Shown one piece after another: positions 54,781-63,925 of a DNA stretch of 64,000 bases (position 1 is its first letter; each line of letters opens with the position of its first letter). Position numbers and translations under genes: made by a program. Location: the NCBI GenBank assembly GCA_030765065.1, contig CM060985.1:496001-560000 (forward strand). Direction: 5' to 3'. The stretch comes from Deroplatys truncata. Lineage: Eukaryota; Arthropoda; Insecta; Mantodea; Mantidae. The notes under the pieces are model-generated. The model worked only from the letters and a program-made list of their open reading frames with translations. It was not told the DNA's origin and did no database searches.

Positions 54781-55239
54781 TTTACTTTCTTCATGACGTA
54801 GTAGTACACACGAGATAGCAACTTCTTCTGGCTGTTTTACTTGCTAGGGTCTCATACATGTAGCATTCATTGCGCAGTAGTCATCACAAACTAGCTAGGA
54901 GTACAGCAGCACTTTTGTCGCACCAAAAGAATACTAACTCACTAACATGCAAGAGCACTTACTTATATAGCCGTTGAAAGTTTCCACAGAGTTTCAGAAT
55001 GTTTGAAAAGGGTAAACATACAGAAGATATTGGTTATCTGACAATAGTACTTCCAGAGAGCGGTATTTACCTCAAACTCTCGGCACCAATAGCTTTGGGC
55101 CATAGCCCTGTGTCACAATATGTTAAAATCTCCCGTATATATATATATATATATATAGAAACAGGAGAAGTTCATATAAATCGCCAACAGTTTGTGTAAA
55201 TGTCCTGGTCCCCTGTTTTCTGTTCTTTGAGCTGAGGAG
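54781..55239. other. Unassigned spacer with a TA microsatellite
   Basis: No gene or known repeat recognised. A short (TA)n run lies at about 55136-55157. The plus-strand ORF at 54999-55199 and the minus-strand ORF at 55113-55322 both run through this microsatellite and have no recognisable content. Confidence 0.5.
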
Positions 55240-55368
55240 TGTTCTGTTACTATGTATGGTGATGATACTTCTGTTATGATCTCTGGCGATAATCCACAGA
55301 CTTTGGAACTTAACTGTAACAACTTTATGAGAAAATGGTTCTATGCGAATAAGCTACTCTCAATGTAA
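55240..55368 (+). pseudogene. LINE reverse-transcriptase fragment (YGDD motif)
   Basis: Plus-strand frame through 55252 reads CSVTMYGDDTSVMISGDN, then PQTLELNCNNFMRKWF and YANKLLSM, ending in two consecutive stops at 55366-55371. Known pattern: non-LTR retrotransposon RTs have Y-A-D-D-T-S followed by a variable helix and W-x-x-x-N-K-L. Here the catalytic box is YGDD and the rest of the pattern is kept. Only about 40 residues remain, so it is a relic. Clade (jockey-, I- or RTE-like) cannot be fixed. It ends about 30 bp before the PLE tail at 55401. Confidence 0.6.
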
Positions 55369-55400
55369 TAAAGCAGGCTTCATAAACATCTCTCAACTGC

Positions 55401-55553
55401 AGAAAATGCTGACGATGGGAACAAGCCGTCTCCCGAAACGCGTTCAAGTAAGAATATCATAGTGATGTAGTGTAACAACCCTCAACTCTTTATTTTAAAT
55501 TATGACACATCACTGTTACCAGCTTCTAAATCTTCAAAATTAGTCAAAGCTTA
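55401..55553 (+). mobile_element. Solo Penelope-like 3' tail (second copy)
   Basis: From AGAAAATGCTGACGATGGGA to AAGCTTAA this segment matches 26702-26850 closely, with small differences (GCGTTCAAG for GCATTCAAG, GTGATGTAG for GTAATGTAG, CAACTCTTT for CATCTCTCT). None of the RT/endonuclease ORF precedes it. It is an extremely 5'-truncated insertion or a solo terminal repeat, and it fixes the 3' end of the full element. Confidence 0.82.
55409..55439 (+). ncRNA. Hammerhead-ribozyme-like core, second copy
   Basis: CTGACGA (55409-55415), possible stem II GGGA/TCCC, then GAAAC (55435-55439). The core is identical to 26710-26740, while the sequence 5' of it is different. Preservation in a solo copy is expected if the motif lies in a terminal repeat. 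Confidence 0.55.
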
Positions 55554-55580
55554 ACATGTTTTCAATTTTCTTGTGTTATT

Positions 55581-57205
55581 TTAGTCTGTTTGTTTTGTTG
55601 GCCACTGAGTAATCCGATTGTAGAATTCTTGGTGTTCAGAGGGAATGTAAAGCAGAACATTCTTAATGTCTTCAATTTTTTGTTGGGGGGGCATTTATTG
55701 GCACTTCCTGCATAGGATATGCACTTTCTATACAAGAGTAGCATTCAAAGGATTGTGTGATGTATGACAAAGCACAAACATATGCCTATGAAGGCCACCA
55801 ATGAATTCGGATGCAACAACTGTGCCTTTCTTGGAGCTATCTTAGTGGAATTCCATAAAGTTAGAAATTGTGAAGTCTTGCTTCTGGATCCAAGGAAGTT
55901 TTACCCTGGTTTCCAGTGACAAGCATTTTTTTTGGCCATCAGAGGTTACCACATTGGCAGTGAATTTACCTGGAATGCCTGCAGATGTAATCAGTTCATA
56001 AAATCTGTCTTTCTTTTTAATCTCACTCTTCACCATTCCCAATCACAAGCAAGAAGAGAGTGACCATGTGAATCAAACCTGTTATAATCTGTCAGGGATA
56101 AGCAGAATCTTGACATGCAGTGGTTCTTGTTCTGGTCTCCACATGAATTGCTGGAGTTCTTGAAGAAACATTTTCCTGTATGTACTTATTCAAAAATGAA
56201 CAAGTTTCATGTCCCTCATGATACAGAAAGTTGGTAAAACAGCTCTTGAACTGCAATGGTAGGCAGTGAAATGTTTTGCAGGAAGTCAAATGATGAACAC
56301 ATGTTTTTGGTTTCCTTCATACTATTGTAGAACTTGTTATTCCTCCTTTCATGAATAGCCAACTTAGCTGAGGCTTGGCAGTCATTCATCTTGACTTTCA
56401 GTTGCTCACAGGTATCAATCTGTGGCCTACCAAACTGCACATTGAAATTTTCTTTGAACATCTTACAATAAAAAGAGTATTTTACTTTTGAGTCAGATAT
56501 CTCAGTTTGAACAAGTTATGCATCAAGATACTTAATTTCCTTGGACTGACTTTGAAGATATGTGGTCTATGATTTGCAAAACAACATCAATATCTATTGA
56601 CTTTCTATTGTCTTGCAGCTCCCACAAGTCTTTGGGAGATTTTCTAAGCAGTAACAATGTCTGTAATGTCCTTACTCTCTTTGCAGATATTCTTATTTGT
56701 TACAAACTTTCACTTGTCGTTCGTCAATCATGCATGAAAATAGAAAGACGACAACCTTTTACCAGAATCATCACCCTTCCTAGATCAATGAATTTTAACA
56801 GGCACAGCTTCAATCAGCCCCTGCAGGAATATATCTTGTTCATTCTTGGTTAAAAATGAATGAGCAGAATCCAGTAGCCTGTACAATATCAATAACACTT
56901 CTTAGCATATCTAAAACAAAGAAAACGACATGTTGTAACATCCCACATATTAATGACGTATTATGTAAAATTATCAAAGGGAAAGATAGGGTTTGTACTG
57001 GAAATACAACAACATGTGTTTGGTTTACAATGTAAATTTATAAGATTAGCAATAGAGTTGTGTAGAAATAGGTTTTCTGTTTCCCTTGCAGCTGTGCTCT
57101 TTTAATTTCTTCACATTTGTATTCTTCCAAATTTTTCATGCCTTTTTTACGTTTTTTGTTATGGTTATCCTCAATAATTTCTACCACATTTTCATCGAAC
57201 TCCAT
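55581..57205 (-). pseudogene. Decayed gene of an uncharacterised multi-copy family (CGDQNKN / GHSLLACDW type)
   Basis: On the minus strand, pieces in changing frames line up in the order of one protein. They are an N-terminal Lys-rich exon-like piece (57205-57038), TKNEQDIFLQGLIEAVPVK (~56850), VQFGRPQIDTCEQ (56461-56216), FDFLQNISLPTIAVQE, YHEGHETCSFLNKYIQENV, NSCGDQNKNHCMSRFCLSL (~56140), GHSLLACDW (~56050), DRFYELITSAGIPGKFTANV (56042-55842), GTVVASEFIGGLHRHMFVL, and IEDIKNVLLYIPSEHQEFY, ending at TAA 55583-55581. I remember this order from a multi-copy arthropod family (the C-terminal half is, I think, annotated DUF7869). Its function is unknown and a transposon origin is possible. At least three frameshifts and several stops inside conserved blocks show it is dead. 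Confidence 0.6.
57038..57205 (-). pseudogene. N-terminal exon-like piece of the same decayed gene
   Basis: Minus-strand ORF of 55 codons from ATG at 57205 to TAA at 57038. It includes MEFDENVVEIIEDNHNKKRK and then KKGMKNLEEYKCEEIKRAQ. The second part resembles the basic segment that opens the protein family at 55581-57205 (pattern K-R-x-K-G-x-x-N-x-x-x-x-K-x-x-x-x-K-x-A-R-x-x-G). About 120-180 bp of AT-rich sequence separates it from the next recognisable piece. Acceptor-like sites (TTTCCAG and TTTGTTTTAG) occur there, but no convincing donor is visible, so the gap may be an old intron or lost sequence. Confidence 0.4.
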
Positions 57206-57559
57206 TGTTAGCATTTGTGTTCAAAACAAAAATAAGCATAAAAATTCCCTTAAGCAACACAACAACCATAAAAGTGCCAGAGTAAGACAGTTCTACCACA
57301 ATGAGGCAAACAAGCATATCATTTAAGCGCATGTGCTGCCATCTTTTAGTTGTCATTTCAATAGTACCCTTTCACAAATCAAGTAGAAATCAGGAGATCA
57401 GTATACCTTGTTCTGTGCATCAGACTTGTGCCCTTTAATAATTAAAACATACGTCTACAGCCAGAGATCGCAATTGTGTATGCAAATCTTTCGTGGAAAA
57501 AGTTGACTTATGCATAAATAAGTGATACAAATAGAAAAACAAGAGCCTAAAAATATAAC
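57206..57559. other. AT-rich unassigned DNA
   Basis: No coding region, repeat or RNA gene recognised. Short plus-strand ORFs here have no recognisable content. Confidence 0.5.
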
Positions 57560-57775
57560 AATGCAAACTCTGATGTGTCACATTCATAAAACTTTCTATC
57601 GTTTATTAGTGGGTATACAAATTATTCTTATGAAAGTTCATTTTATTCGAGATAAACCTTTACAGAAGCAGCTTTATAGATACAAAGGGAACAAGAAACA
57701 GTCAAATGTTTAACAACTGGATGCTATATGTCGGCCTTAAAATTCCATACTGTTTGCATGGAATCGCAAGAAACA
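57560..57775 (+). repeat. Dispersed repeat of unknown type, copy 1
   Basis: Aligns by eye, same orientation, with 63708-63925. Best blocks are TTCATTTTATTCGAGAT against TTCATGTTAATCGAGAT, AGTCAAATGTTTAACAACTGG against AGTCAAATATTTTAAGAGCTGG, and ATTCCATACTGTTTGCAT against ATTCCATTCTCTTTGCAT. Between these blocks it is diverged with small indels. It has no coding potential. It may be the untranslated end of an unknown element. Confidence 0.5.
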
Positions 57776-57965
57776 ACTGAAGATTTATAGTACTTAAAAA
57801 GAATGGCTAAGTATTAAATAAATCCAATCATTAATAACGGATATCTCGGAAATGGCTGATGCTACTAGAAAAGTTACTTGAAATAAATTGTCTGTCTTAA
57901 AGAGATCCAGATTTTTTTGTAAGTACATTTTCATCTATCGCCTAATGTTTACCAGTTATACAGGA
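57776..57965. other. AT-rich unassigned DNA before the SINE
   Basis: No feature recognised. The heptamer TTATACA at 57956-57962 just before the SINE recurs at 62573-62579 just after the satellite C array and is a candidate target-site duplication. Confidence 0.35.
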
Positions 57966-57977
57966 TGTCGTCCTCTG

Positions 57978-57988
57978 TGGTGTAGTGG
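57978..57988 (+). promoter_or_regulatory. RNA polymerase III A box (SINE internal promoter)
   Basis: TGGTGTAGTGG fits the A-box consensus TRGYNNARNGG at every position. Confidence 0.75.
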
Positions 57989-58021
57989 TTACCATGCTAG
58001 CCTTTAGTTCCCAAGGTCGTG

Positions 58022-58032
58022 GGTTCAAACCT
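58022..58032 (+). promoter_or_regulatory. RNA polymerase III B box (SINE internal promoter)
   Basis: GGTTCAAACCT fits the B-box consensus GGTTCRANNCC with one mismatch at the last base. It lies about 34 bp after the A box, as in tRNA-derived SINEs. Confidence 0.7.
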
Positions 58033-59960
58033 GGCGAAGGGCAATGGATTTTTTCGGGTGTAAAAATCCTTAGCATTGCTTCCTTCAGAAGGGAAGTAAA
58101 GCCGGTGGTCCAGTGTCGTAGACTTATGGCACATAAAAAAACCTCAAGCCTGATAAACAGGCCTCTGAGCAAAATTACCGGTCTTACACGCCCAATATAG
58201 AATGGGGTGCTATGAGCCACAGTAGTTAAAGAACCTCAAGCCTGATAAATAGGCCTCTGAGCAAAATTACCGGACTTACACGCCCAATATAGAATGGGGT
58301 GCTAAGAGCCACAGTAGTTAAAGAACCTCAAGGCTGATAAACAGGCCTCTGAGCAAAATTACCGGTCTTACACTCCCAATATAGAATGGGGTGCTAAGAG
58401 CCACAGTAGTTAAAGAACCTCAAGACTGATAAACAGGCCTCTGAGCAAAATTACCCGTCTTACACTCCCAATATAGAATGGGACGCTAAGAGCCAAGGTA
58501 GTTAAAGAACCTCAAGCCTGATAAACAGGCCTCTGAGCAAAATTACCCGTCTTACACTCCCAATATAGAATGGGACGCTAAGAGCCACAGTAGTTAAATA
58601 ACCTCAAACCTGATAAACAGGCCTCTGAGCAAAATTACCGGTCTTACATGCCCAATATAGAATGGGGAGCTAAGAGCCACAGTAGTTAAATAACCTCAAG
58701 CCTGATAAACAGGTCTCTGAGCAAAATTACCGGTCTTACATGCCCAATATAGAATGGGGTGCTAAGAGCCACAGTAGTTAAAGAACCTCAAGCCTGATAA
58801 ACAGGTCTGTGAGCAAAATTACCGGTCTTACATGCCCAATATAGAATGGTGTGCTAAGAGCCACAGCAGTTAAAGAACCTCAAGCCTGATAAACAGGTCT
58901 CTGAGCAAAATTACCGGTCTTACATGCCCAATATACAATGGTGTGCTAAGAGCCACAGCAGTTAAAGAACCTCAAGCCTGATAAACAGGTCTCTGAGCAA
59001 AATTACCGGTCTTACATGCCCAATATAGAATGGTGTGCTAAGAGCCACAGCAGTTAAAGAACGTCAAGCCTGATAAACAGGCCTCTGAGCAAAATTACCG
59101 GTCTTACATGCCCAATATAGAATGGGACGCTAAGAGCCACAGTAGTTAAAGAACATCAAGCCTGATAAACAGACCTCTGAGCAAAATTACCGGTCTTACA
59201 TGCCCAATATAGAATGGGGTGCTAAGAGCCCAGTAGTTAAATAACGTCAAGCCTGATAAACAGCCCTCTGAGCAAAATTACCGGTCTTACATGCCCAATA
59301 TAGAACAGGGTGCTAAGAGCCACAGTAGTTAAAGAACCTCAAGCCTGATAAACAGGTCTCTGAGCAAAATTACCGGTCTTACATGCCCAATATAGAATGG
59401 GACGCTAAGAGCCACAGTAGTTAAATAACCTCAAGCCTGATAAACAGGCCTCTGAGCATAATTACCGGTCTTACACGCCCAATATAGAATGGGACGCTAA
59501 GAGCCACAGTAGTTAAAGAACCTCAAGCCTGATAAACAGGCCTCTGAGCAAAATTACCGGTCTTACATGCCCAATATAGAATGGGGTGCTAAGAGCCACA
59601 GTAGTTAAAGAACCTCAAGCCTGATAAACAGGTCTCTGAGCAAAATTACCGGTCTTACATGCCCAATATAGAATGGGGTGCTAAGAGCCACAGTAGTTAA
59701 AGAACCTCAAGCCTGATAAACAGGCCTCTGAGCAAAATTACCAGTCTTACATGCCCAATATAGAATGGTGTGCTAAGAGCCACAGTAGTTAAAGAACCTC
59801 AAGCCTGATAAACAGGCCTCTGAGCAAAATTACCGGTCTTACACGCCCAATATAGAATGGGACGCTAAGAGCCACAGTAGTTAAATAACCTGAAGCCTGA
59901 TAAACAGGCCTCTGAGCAAAATTACCGGTCTTACATGCCCAATATAGAATCGGACGCTAA

Positions 59961-60972
59961 GAGCCACAGTAGTTAAAGAACCTCAAGCCTGATAAACAGG
60001 CCTCTGAGCAAAATTACCGGTCTTACATGCCCAATATAGAATGGTGTGCTAAGAGCCACAGTAGTTAAAGAACCTCAAACCTGATAAACAGGCCTCTGAG
60101 CAAAATTACCGGTCTTACATGCCCAATATAGAATGGGGTGCTAAGAGCCACAGTAGCTAAATAACCTCAAGCCTGATAAACAGGCCTCTGAGCATAATTA
60201 CCGGTCTTACATGCCCAATATAGAATGGGACGCTAAGAGCCACAGTAGTTAAAGAACCTCAAACCTGATAAACAGGCCTCTGAGCAAAATTAACGGTCTT
60301 ACATGCCCAATATAGAATGGGGTGCTAAGAGCCACAGTAGTTAAATAACCTCAAGCCTGATAAACAGGCCTCTGAGCAAAATTACCGGTCTTACATGCCC
60401 AATATAGAATGGGACGCTAAGAGCCACAGTAGTTAAATAACCTCAAGCCTGATAAACAGGCCTCTGAGCATAATTACCGGTCTTACACGCCCATTATAGA
60501 ATGGGACGCTAAGAGCCACAGTAGTTAAGGAACCTCAAACCTGATAAACAGGCATCTGAGCAAAATTACCGGTCTTACATGCCCAATATAGAATGGGGTG
60601 CTAAGAGCCACAGTAGTTAAAGAACCTCAAGCCTGATAAACAGGCCTCTGAGCAAAATTACCCGTCTTACATGCCCAATATAGAATGGTGTGCTAAGAGC
60701 CACAGTAGTTAAAGAACCTCAAGCCTGATAAACAGGCCGCTGAGCAAAATTACCAGTCTTACATGCCCAATATAGAATGGGACGCTAAGAGCCACAGTAG
60801 TTAAAGAACGTCAAGCCTGATAAACAGGTCTCTGAGCAAAATTACCGGTCTTACATGCCCAATATAGAATGGGACGCTAAGAGCCACAGTAGTTAAATAA
60901 CGTCAAGCCTGGTAAACAGGCCGCTGAGCAAAATTACAGGTCTTACATGCCCAATATAGAATGGTGTGCTAA
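59961..60972 (+). repeat. Satellite C 11-unit block, copy 1 (1012 bp)
   Basis: Eleven monomers in a fixed order recur at an offset of exactly 1012 bp (11 x 92). Private variants prove the register: CCCATTATAG at 60491 and 61503, CAGGCATCTGAG, TTAAGGAACC, and CTGGTAAACAGGCCGCTGAG at 60909 and 61921. The copies differ at about one site (GTAGCTAAA against GTAGTTAAA). Confidence 0.88.
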
Positions 60973-61984
60973 GAGCCACAGTAGTTAAAGAACCTCAAGC
61001 CTGATAAACAGGCCTCTGAGCAAAATTACCGGTCTTACATGCCCAATATAGAATGGTGTGCTAAGAGCCACAGTAGTTAAAGAACCTCAAACCTGATAAA
61101 CAGGCCTCTGAGCAAAATTACCGGTCTTACATGCCCAATATAGAATGGGGTGCTAAGAGCCACAGTAGTTAAATAACCTCAAGCCTGATAAACAGGCCTC
61201 TGAGCATAATTACCGGTCTTACATGCCCAATATAGAATGGGACGCTAAGAGCCACAGTAGTTAAAGAACCTCAAACCTGATAAACAGGCCTCTGAGCAAA
61301 ATTACCGGTCTTACATGCCCAATATAGAATGGGGTGCTAAGAGCCACAGTAGTTAAATAACCTCAAGCCTGATAAACAGGCCTCTGAGCAAAATTACCGG
61401 TCTTACATGCCCAATATAGAATGGGACGCTAAGAGCCACAGTAGTTAAATAACCTCAAGCCTGATAAACAGGCCTCTGAGCATAATTACCGGTCTTACAC
61501 GCCCATTATAGAATGGGACGCTAAGAGCCACAGTAGTTAAGGAACCTCAAACCTGATAAACAGGCATCTGAGCAAAATTACCGGTCTTACATGCCCAATA
61601 TAGAATGGGGTGCTAAGAGCCACAGTAGTTAAAGAACCTCAAGCCTGATAAACAGGCCTCTGAGCAAAATTACCCGTCTTACATGCCCAATATAGAATGG
61701 TGTGCTAAGAGCCACAGTAGTTAAAGAACCTCAAGCCTGATAAACAGGCCGCTGAGCAAAATTACCAGTCTTACATGCCCAATATAGAATGGGACGCTAA
61801 GAGCCACAGTAGTTAAAGAACGTCAAGCCTGATAAACAGGTCTCTGAGCAAAATTACCGGTCTTACATGCCCAATATAGAATGGGACGCTAAGAGCCACA
61901 GTAGTTAAATAACGTCAAGCCTGGTAAACAGGCCGCTGAGCAAAATTACAGGTCTTACATGCCCAATATAGAATGGGGTGCTAA
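60973..61984 (+). repeat. Satellite C 11-unit block, copy 2 (1012 bp)
   Basis: Tandem second copy of 59961-60972. Identity ends at about 61970, where GGTGTGCTAAG in copy 1 corresponds to GGGGTGCTAAG here. Confidence 0.88.
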
Positions 61985-62555
61985 GAGCCACGGTAGTTAA
62001 AGAACGTCAAGCCTGATAAACAGGCCTCTGAGCAAAATTACCGGTCTTACATGCCCAATATAGAATGGGGTGCTAAGAGCCACGGTAGTTAAAGAACGTC
62101 AAGCCTGATAAACAGGCCTCTGAGCAAAATTACCGGTCTTACATGCCCAATATAGAATGGGGTGCTAAGAGCCACAGTAGTTAAAGAACCTCAAGCCTGA
62201 TAAACAGGTCTCTGAGCAAAATTACCGGTCTTACATGCCCAATATAGAATGGTGTGCTAAGAGCCACAGTAGTTAAAGAACGTCAAGCCTGATAAACAGG
62301 CCTCTGAGCAAAATTACCGGTCTTACATGCCCAATATAGAATGGGACGCTAAGAGCCACAGTAGTTAAAGAACCTCAAGCCTGATAAACAGGCCTCTGAG
62401 CAAAATTACCGGTCTTACATGCCCAATATAGAATGGGGTGCTAAGAGCCACAGTAGTTAAAGAACCTCAAGCCTGATAAACAGGCCTCTGAGCAAAATTA
62501 CCGGTCTTACATGCCCAATATAGAATGGGGTGCTAAGAGCCACAGTAGTTAAATA

Positions 62556-63357
62556 AAACTCAATTTCAATTCTTATACAAAATTAGTTCTGAATGAAGAG
62601 AACTTCACAGAAAATTCAAGATATACATTTTATATGTCATGTAAATATTATCTTCAATATATGGTATTTTAATAAGACTCATTTTGTTAGAAAATCCAAA
62701 ATTTTGAAAAATATACCATGTAAAGAGCAGTTTGGGGTGGGAGATTTTCTTGAAGCATGTGTTGCATCTTTGGAACCTAAATACCAAATTTGGTATTTAT
62801 CTGACGAGTTATGCTGTTCACAGGCTTTTTTTTTTGGATTCAAGAGACTCAAAACATGTACTTCCAGTGTTGAATTTTTGGGTGGAATGCAATATCTTCT
62901 GATTAAGAGATGTAGTCAACTTTGTCTTGGTTATCAACTAAGCAGTTATGAAACACTATTATCTTTTACTTATGCCCATTTCAAGGTTATGGCATTTGCT
63001 TTTGGGGAGCTTGTTCCCTAATACAAAATATATTTGTGATTCAAAGGCCTTGCATTTTTAAAATAAGGCTATTTTAAGTATTTTAAATTTTTAACAGTAT
63101 ATGGTGTGTATTCGTTAGGTTTTATTGAATGTGTATATAGTAATATCAATGATGGAGAATGTCATGATTAAAATACAAGAAACTGTAACAGCAGAACATA
63201 ATTTCAGATCGCCCATGGTCATAGGTTTAAAATCTAACTGAAAACATTAAACAAATCAGAGAGGAAAGAAAATTTAGGAAGCTTGTGAAAGAATATGTAG
63301 TATTATTATGTAATATATGTATGACCTTACGATAGCAATGATGTTTTAAATGTTTCA
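62556..63357. other. AT-rich region with one unassigned ORF
   Basis: Contains an ATG-started plus-strand ORF of 142 codons (62593-63021). Its product would be rich in Phe, Leu, Cys and Ile, and matches nothing I know. It includes a run encoded by a T-homopolymer (FFF), has no promoter or neighbour in support, and may well be chance. No other feature recognised up to 63357. Confidence 0.3.
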
Positions 63358-63695
63358 CAGGAGAAAATGGATACAACAAGATAATCAAAGCAAAGCAAAG
63401 CAAAAGAAAATCATGAAAGAAATAAGCACCCTCACCGCAGAAAAAGATAGTAACAACATATTCAGGAGTTTCACTTACCGCCCAAAAGCATTCAGAAAGA
63501 TCTTTAGAAAACAAAATATCATCTTGGCTCCAATAAACGGATACTCAGTAACAAACATGCTAAATTCGAAAACAAAAGATGAGATCCTACCAGACATTAC
63601 ATCCAAAATATAGCAAATCAACTGTATGGATTGTGAAAAGTTTAAACCAAAAGAAGTCCAAAAATTGGAACCTAAGAACACTTCAGAAATGTTAA
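63358..63695 (+). pseudogene. Diverged Penelope-like element relic (RT-endonuclease linker)
   Basis: Two plus-strand frames together match residues of the intact PLE protein at 24587-26713. GENGYNKIIKAKQSK (frame of 63360) corresponds to MNGYQKKTIDKK. After a frameshift, FRSFTYRPKAFRKIFRKQNI and then NMLNSKTKDEILPD correspond to YRKFTYHPWTHHKFQRIFKK and KLLCNRTKDPIPND. After a stop at 63611, QINCMDC corresponds to QIDCNEC at the start of the GIY-YIG domain. Sequence is lost after that. It is a different, older PLE lineage than the intact element. Confidence 0.7.
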
Positions 63696-63707
63696 GTTAA
63701 AAAAAAA

Positions 63708-63925
63708 AATCTTATGTGTTACACTCACATGACTTTCTCTACTCTTGTACAAACTGTTTTTACAAACGCTTATTCTCCATATGCTTCATGTTAATCGAGA
63801 TGTTAATCTTACTGCTAATTTTCTGTAGGTGTAATGGGAATTGGTAGGCTTTAAGCGATAGTCAAATATTTTAAGAGCTGGTTGCTATGCGGAGTATTCC
63901 ATTCTCTTTGCATTACCAGAACAAA
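63708..63925 (+). repeat. Dispersed repeat of unknown type, copy 2
   Basis: Counterpart of 57560-57775 in the same orientation (see that entry for matched blocks). Here it follows the PLE relic by a short A-run (63700-63709), which could be the poly(A) end of an older insertion. Confidence 0.5.

Larger units (their letters stand above)
57966..58140 (+). mobile_element. tRNA-derived SINE: head and body
   Basis: A tRNA-like head (about 57969-58040) with polymerase III boxes is followed by a body containing GCATTGCTTCCTTCAGAAGG, GAAGTAAAGCCGGTGG and GTCGTAGACTTATGGCAC. This body order resembles SINEs I know from invertebrate genomes, though I cannot name the family. The head has the spacing of A and B boxes expected for a tRNA, but the arms do not pair well enough for a working tRNA. 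The 3' tail (ACCTCAAGCCTGATAAACAG onward) is the first unit of satellite C, with no boundary sequence between them. A minus-strand ORF (57942-58220) across this region is a shadow. Confidence 0.75.
58141..62555 (+). repeat. Satellite C: 92-bp tandem repeat array (48 units), amplified SINE tail
   Basis: The unit reads AGAACCTCAAGCCTGATAAA, CAGGCCTCTGAGCAAAATTA, CCGGTCTTACATGCCCAATA, TAGAATGGGGTGCTAAGAGC, CACAGTAGTTAA. Spacing is 92 bp (CCTGATAA at 58149 and 58241). Monomers are very alike. Variants are confined mostly to a few sites: GGGGTG/GGGACG/GGTGTG, GGCCTC/GGTCTC, and AAAGAACC/AAATAACC/AAAGAACG. One unit near 59228 lacks a base or two. The array starts within the SINE 3' part and ends at TTAAATAAAACTCAATTTC. 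It has no coding content. Confidence 0.95.

Noticed and set aside
56560-56853. Plus-strand ORF of 97 codons
   Set aside because: It lies opposite the decayed minus-strand gene at 55581-57205, whose peptide blocks explain the open frame.
57969-58040. Functional tRNA gene
   Set aside because: A and B boxes are present, but the stems do not pair properly and the sequence runs into a SINE body. It is a tRNA-derived SINE head.
57942-58220. Minus-strand ORF of 92 codons across the SINE
   Set aside because: It is the antisense of the SINE head and body. Such ORFs are common spurious predictions over tRNA-derived SINEs.
58141-62555. CRISPR-like regular repeats
   Set aside because: The 92-bp units are contiguous with no unique spacers, and the array grows out of a SINE tail in a eukaryotic context.
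62593-63021. 142-codon ORF as a real gene
   Set aside because: No recognisable domain, AT-rich context, homopolymer-encoded Phe run and no supporting signals. Kept only as a low-confidence note within the region entry.
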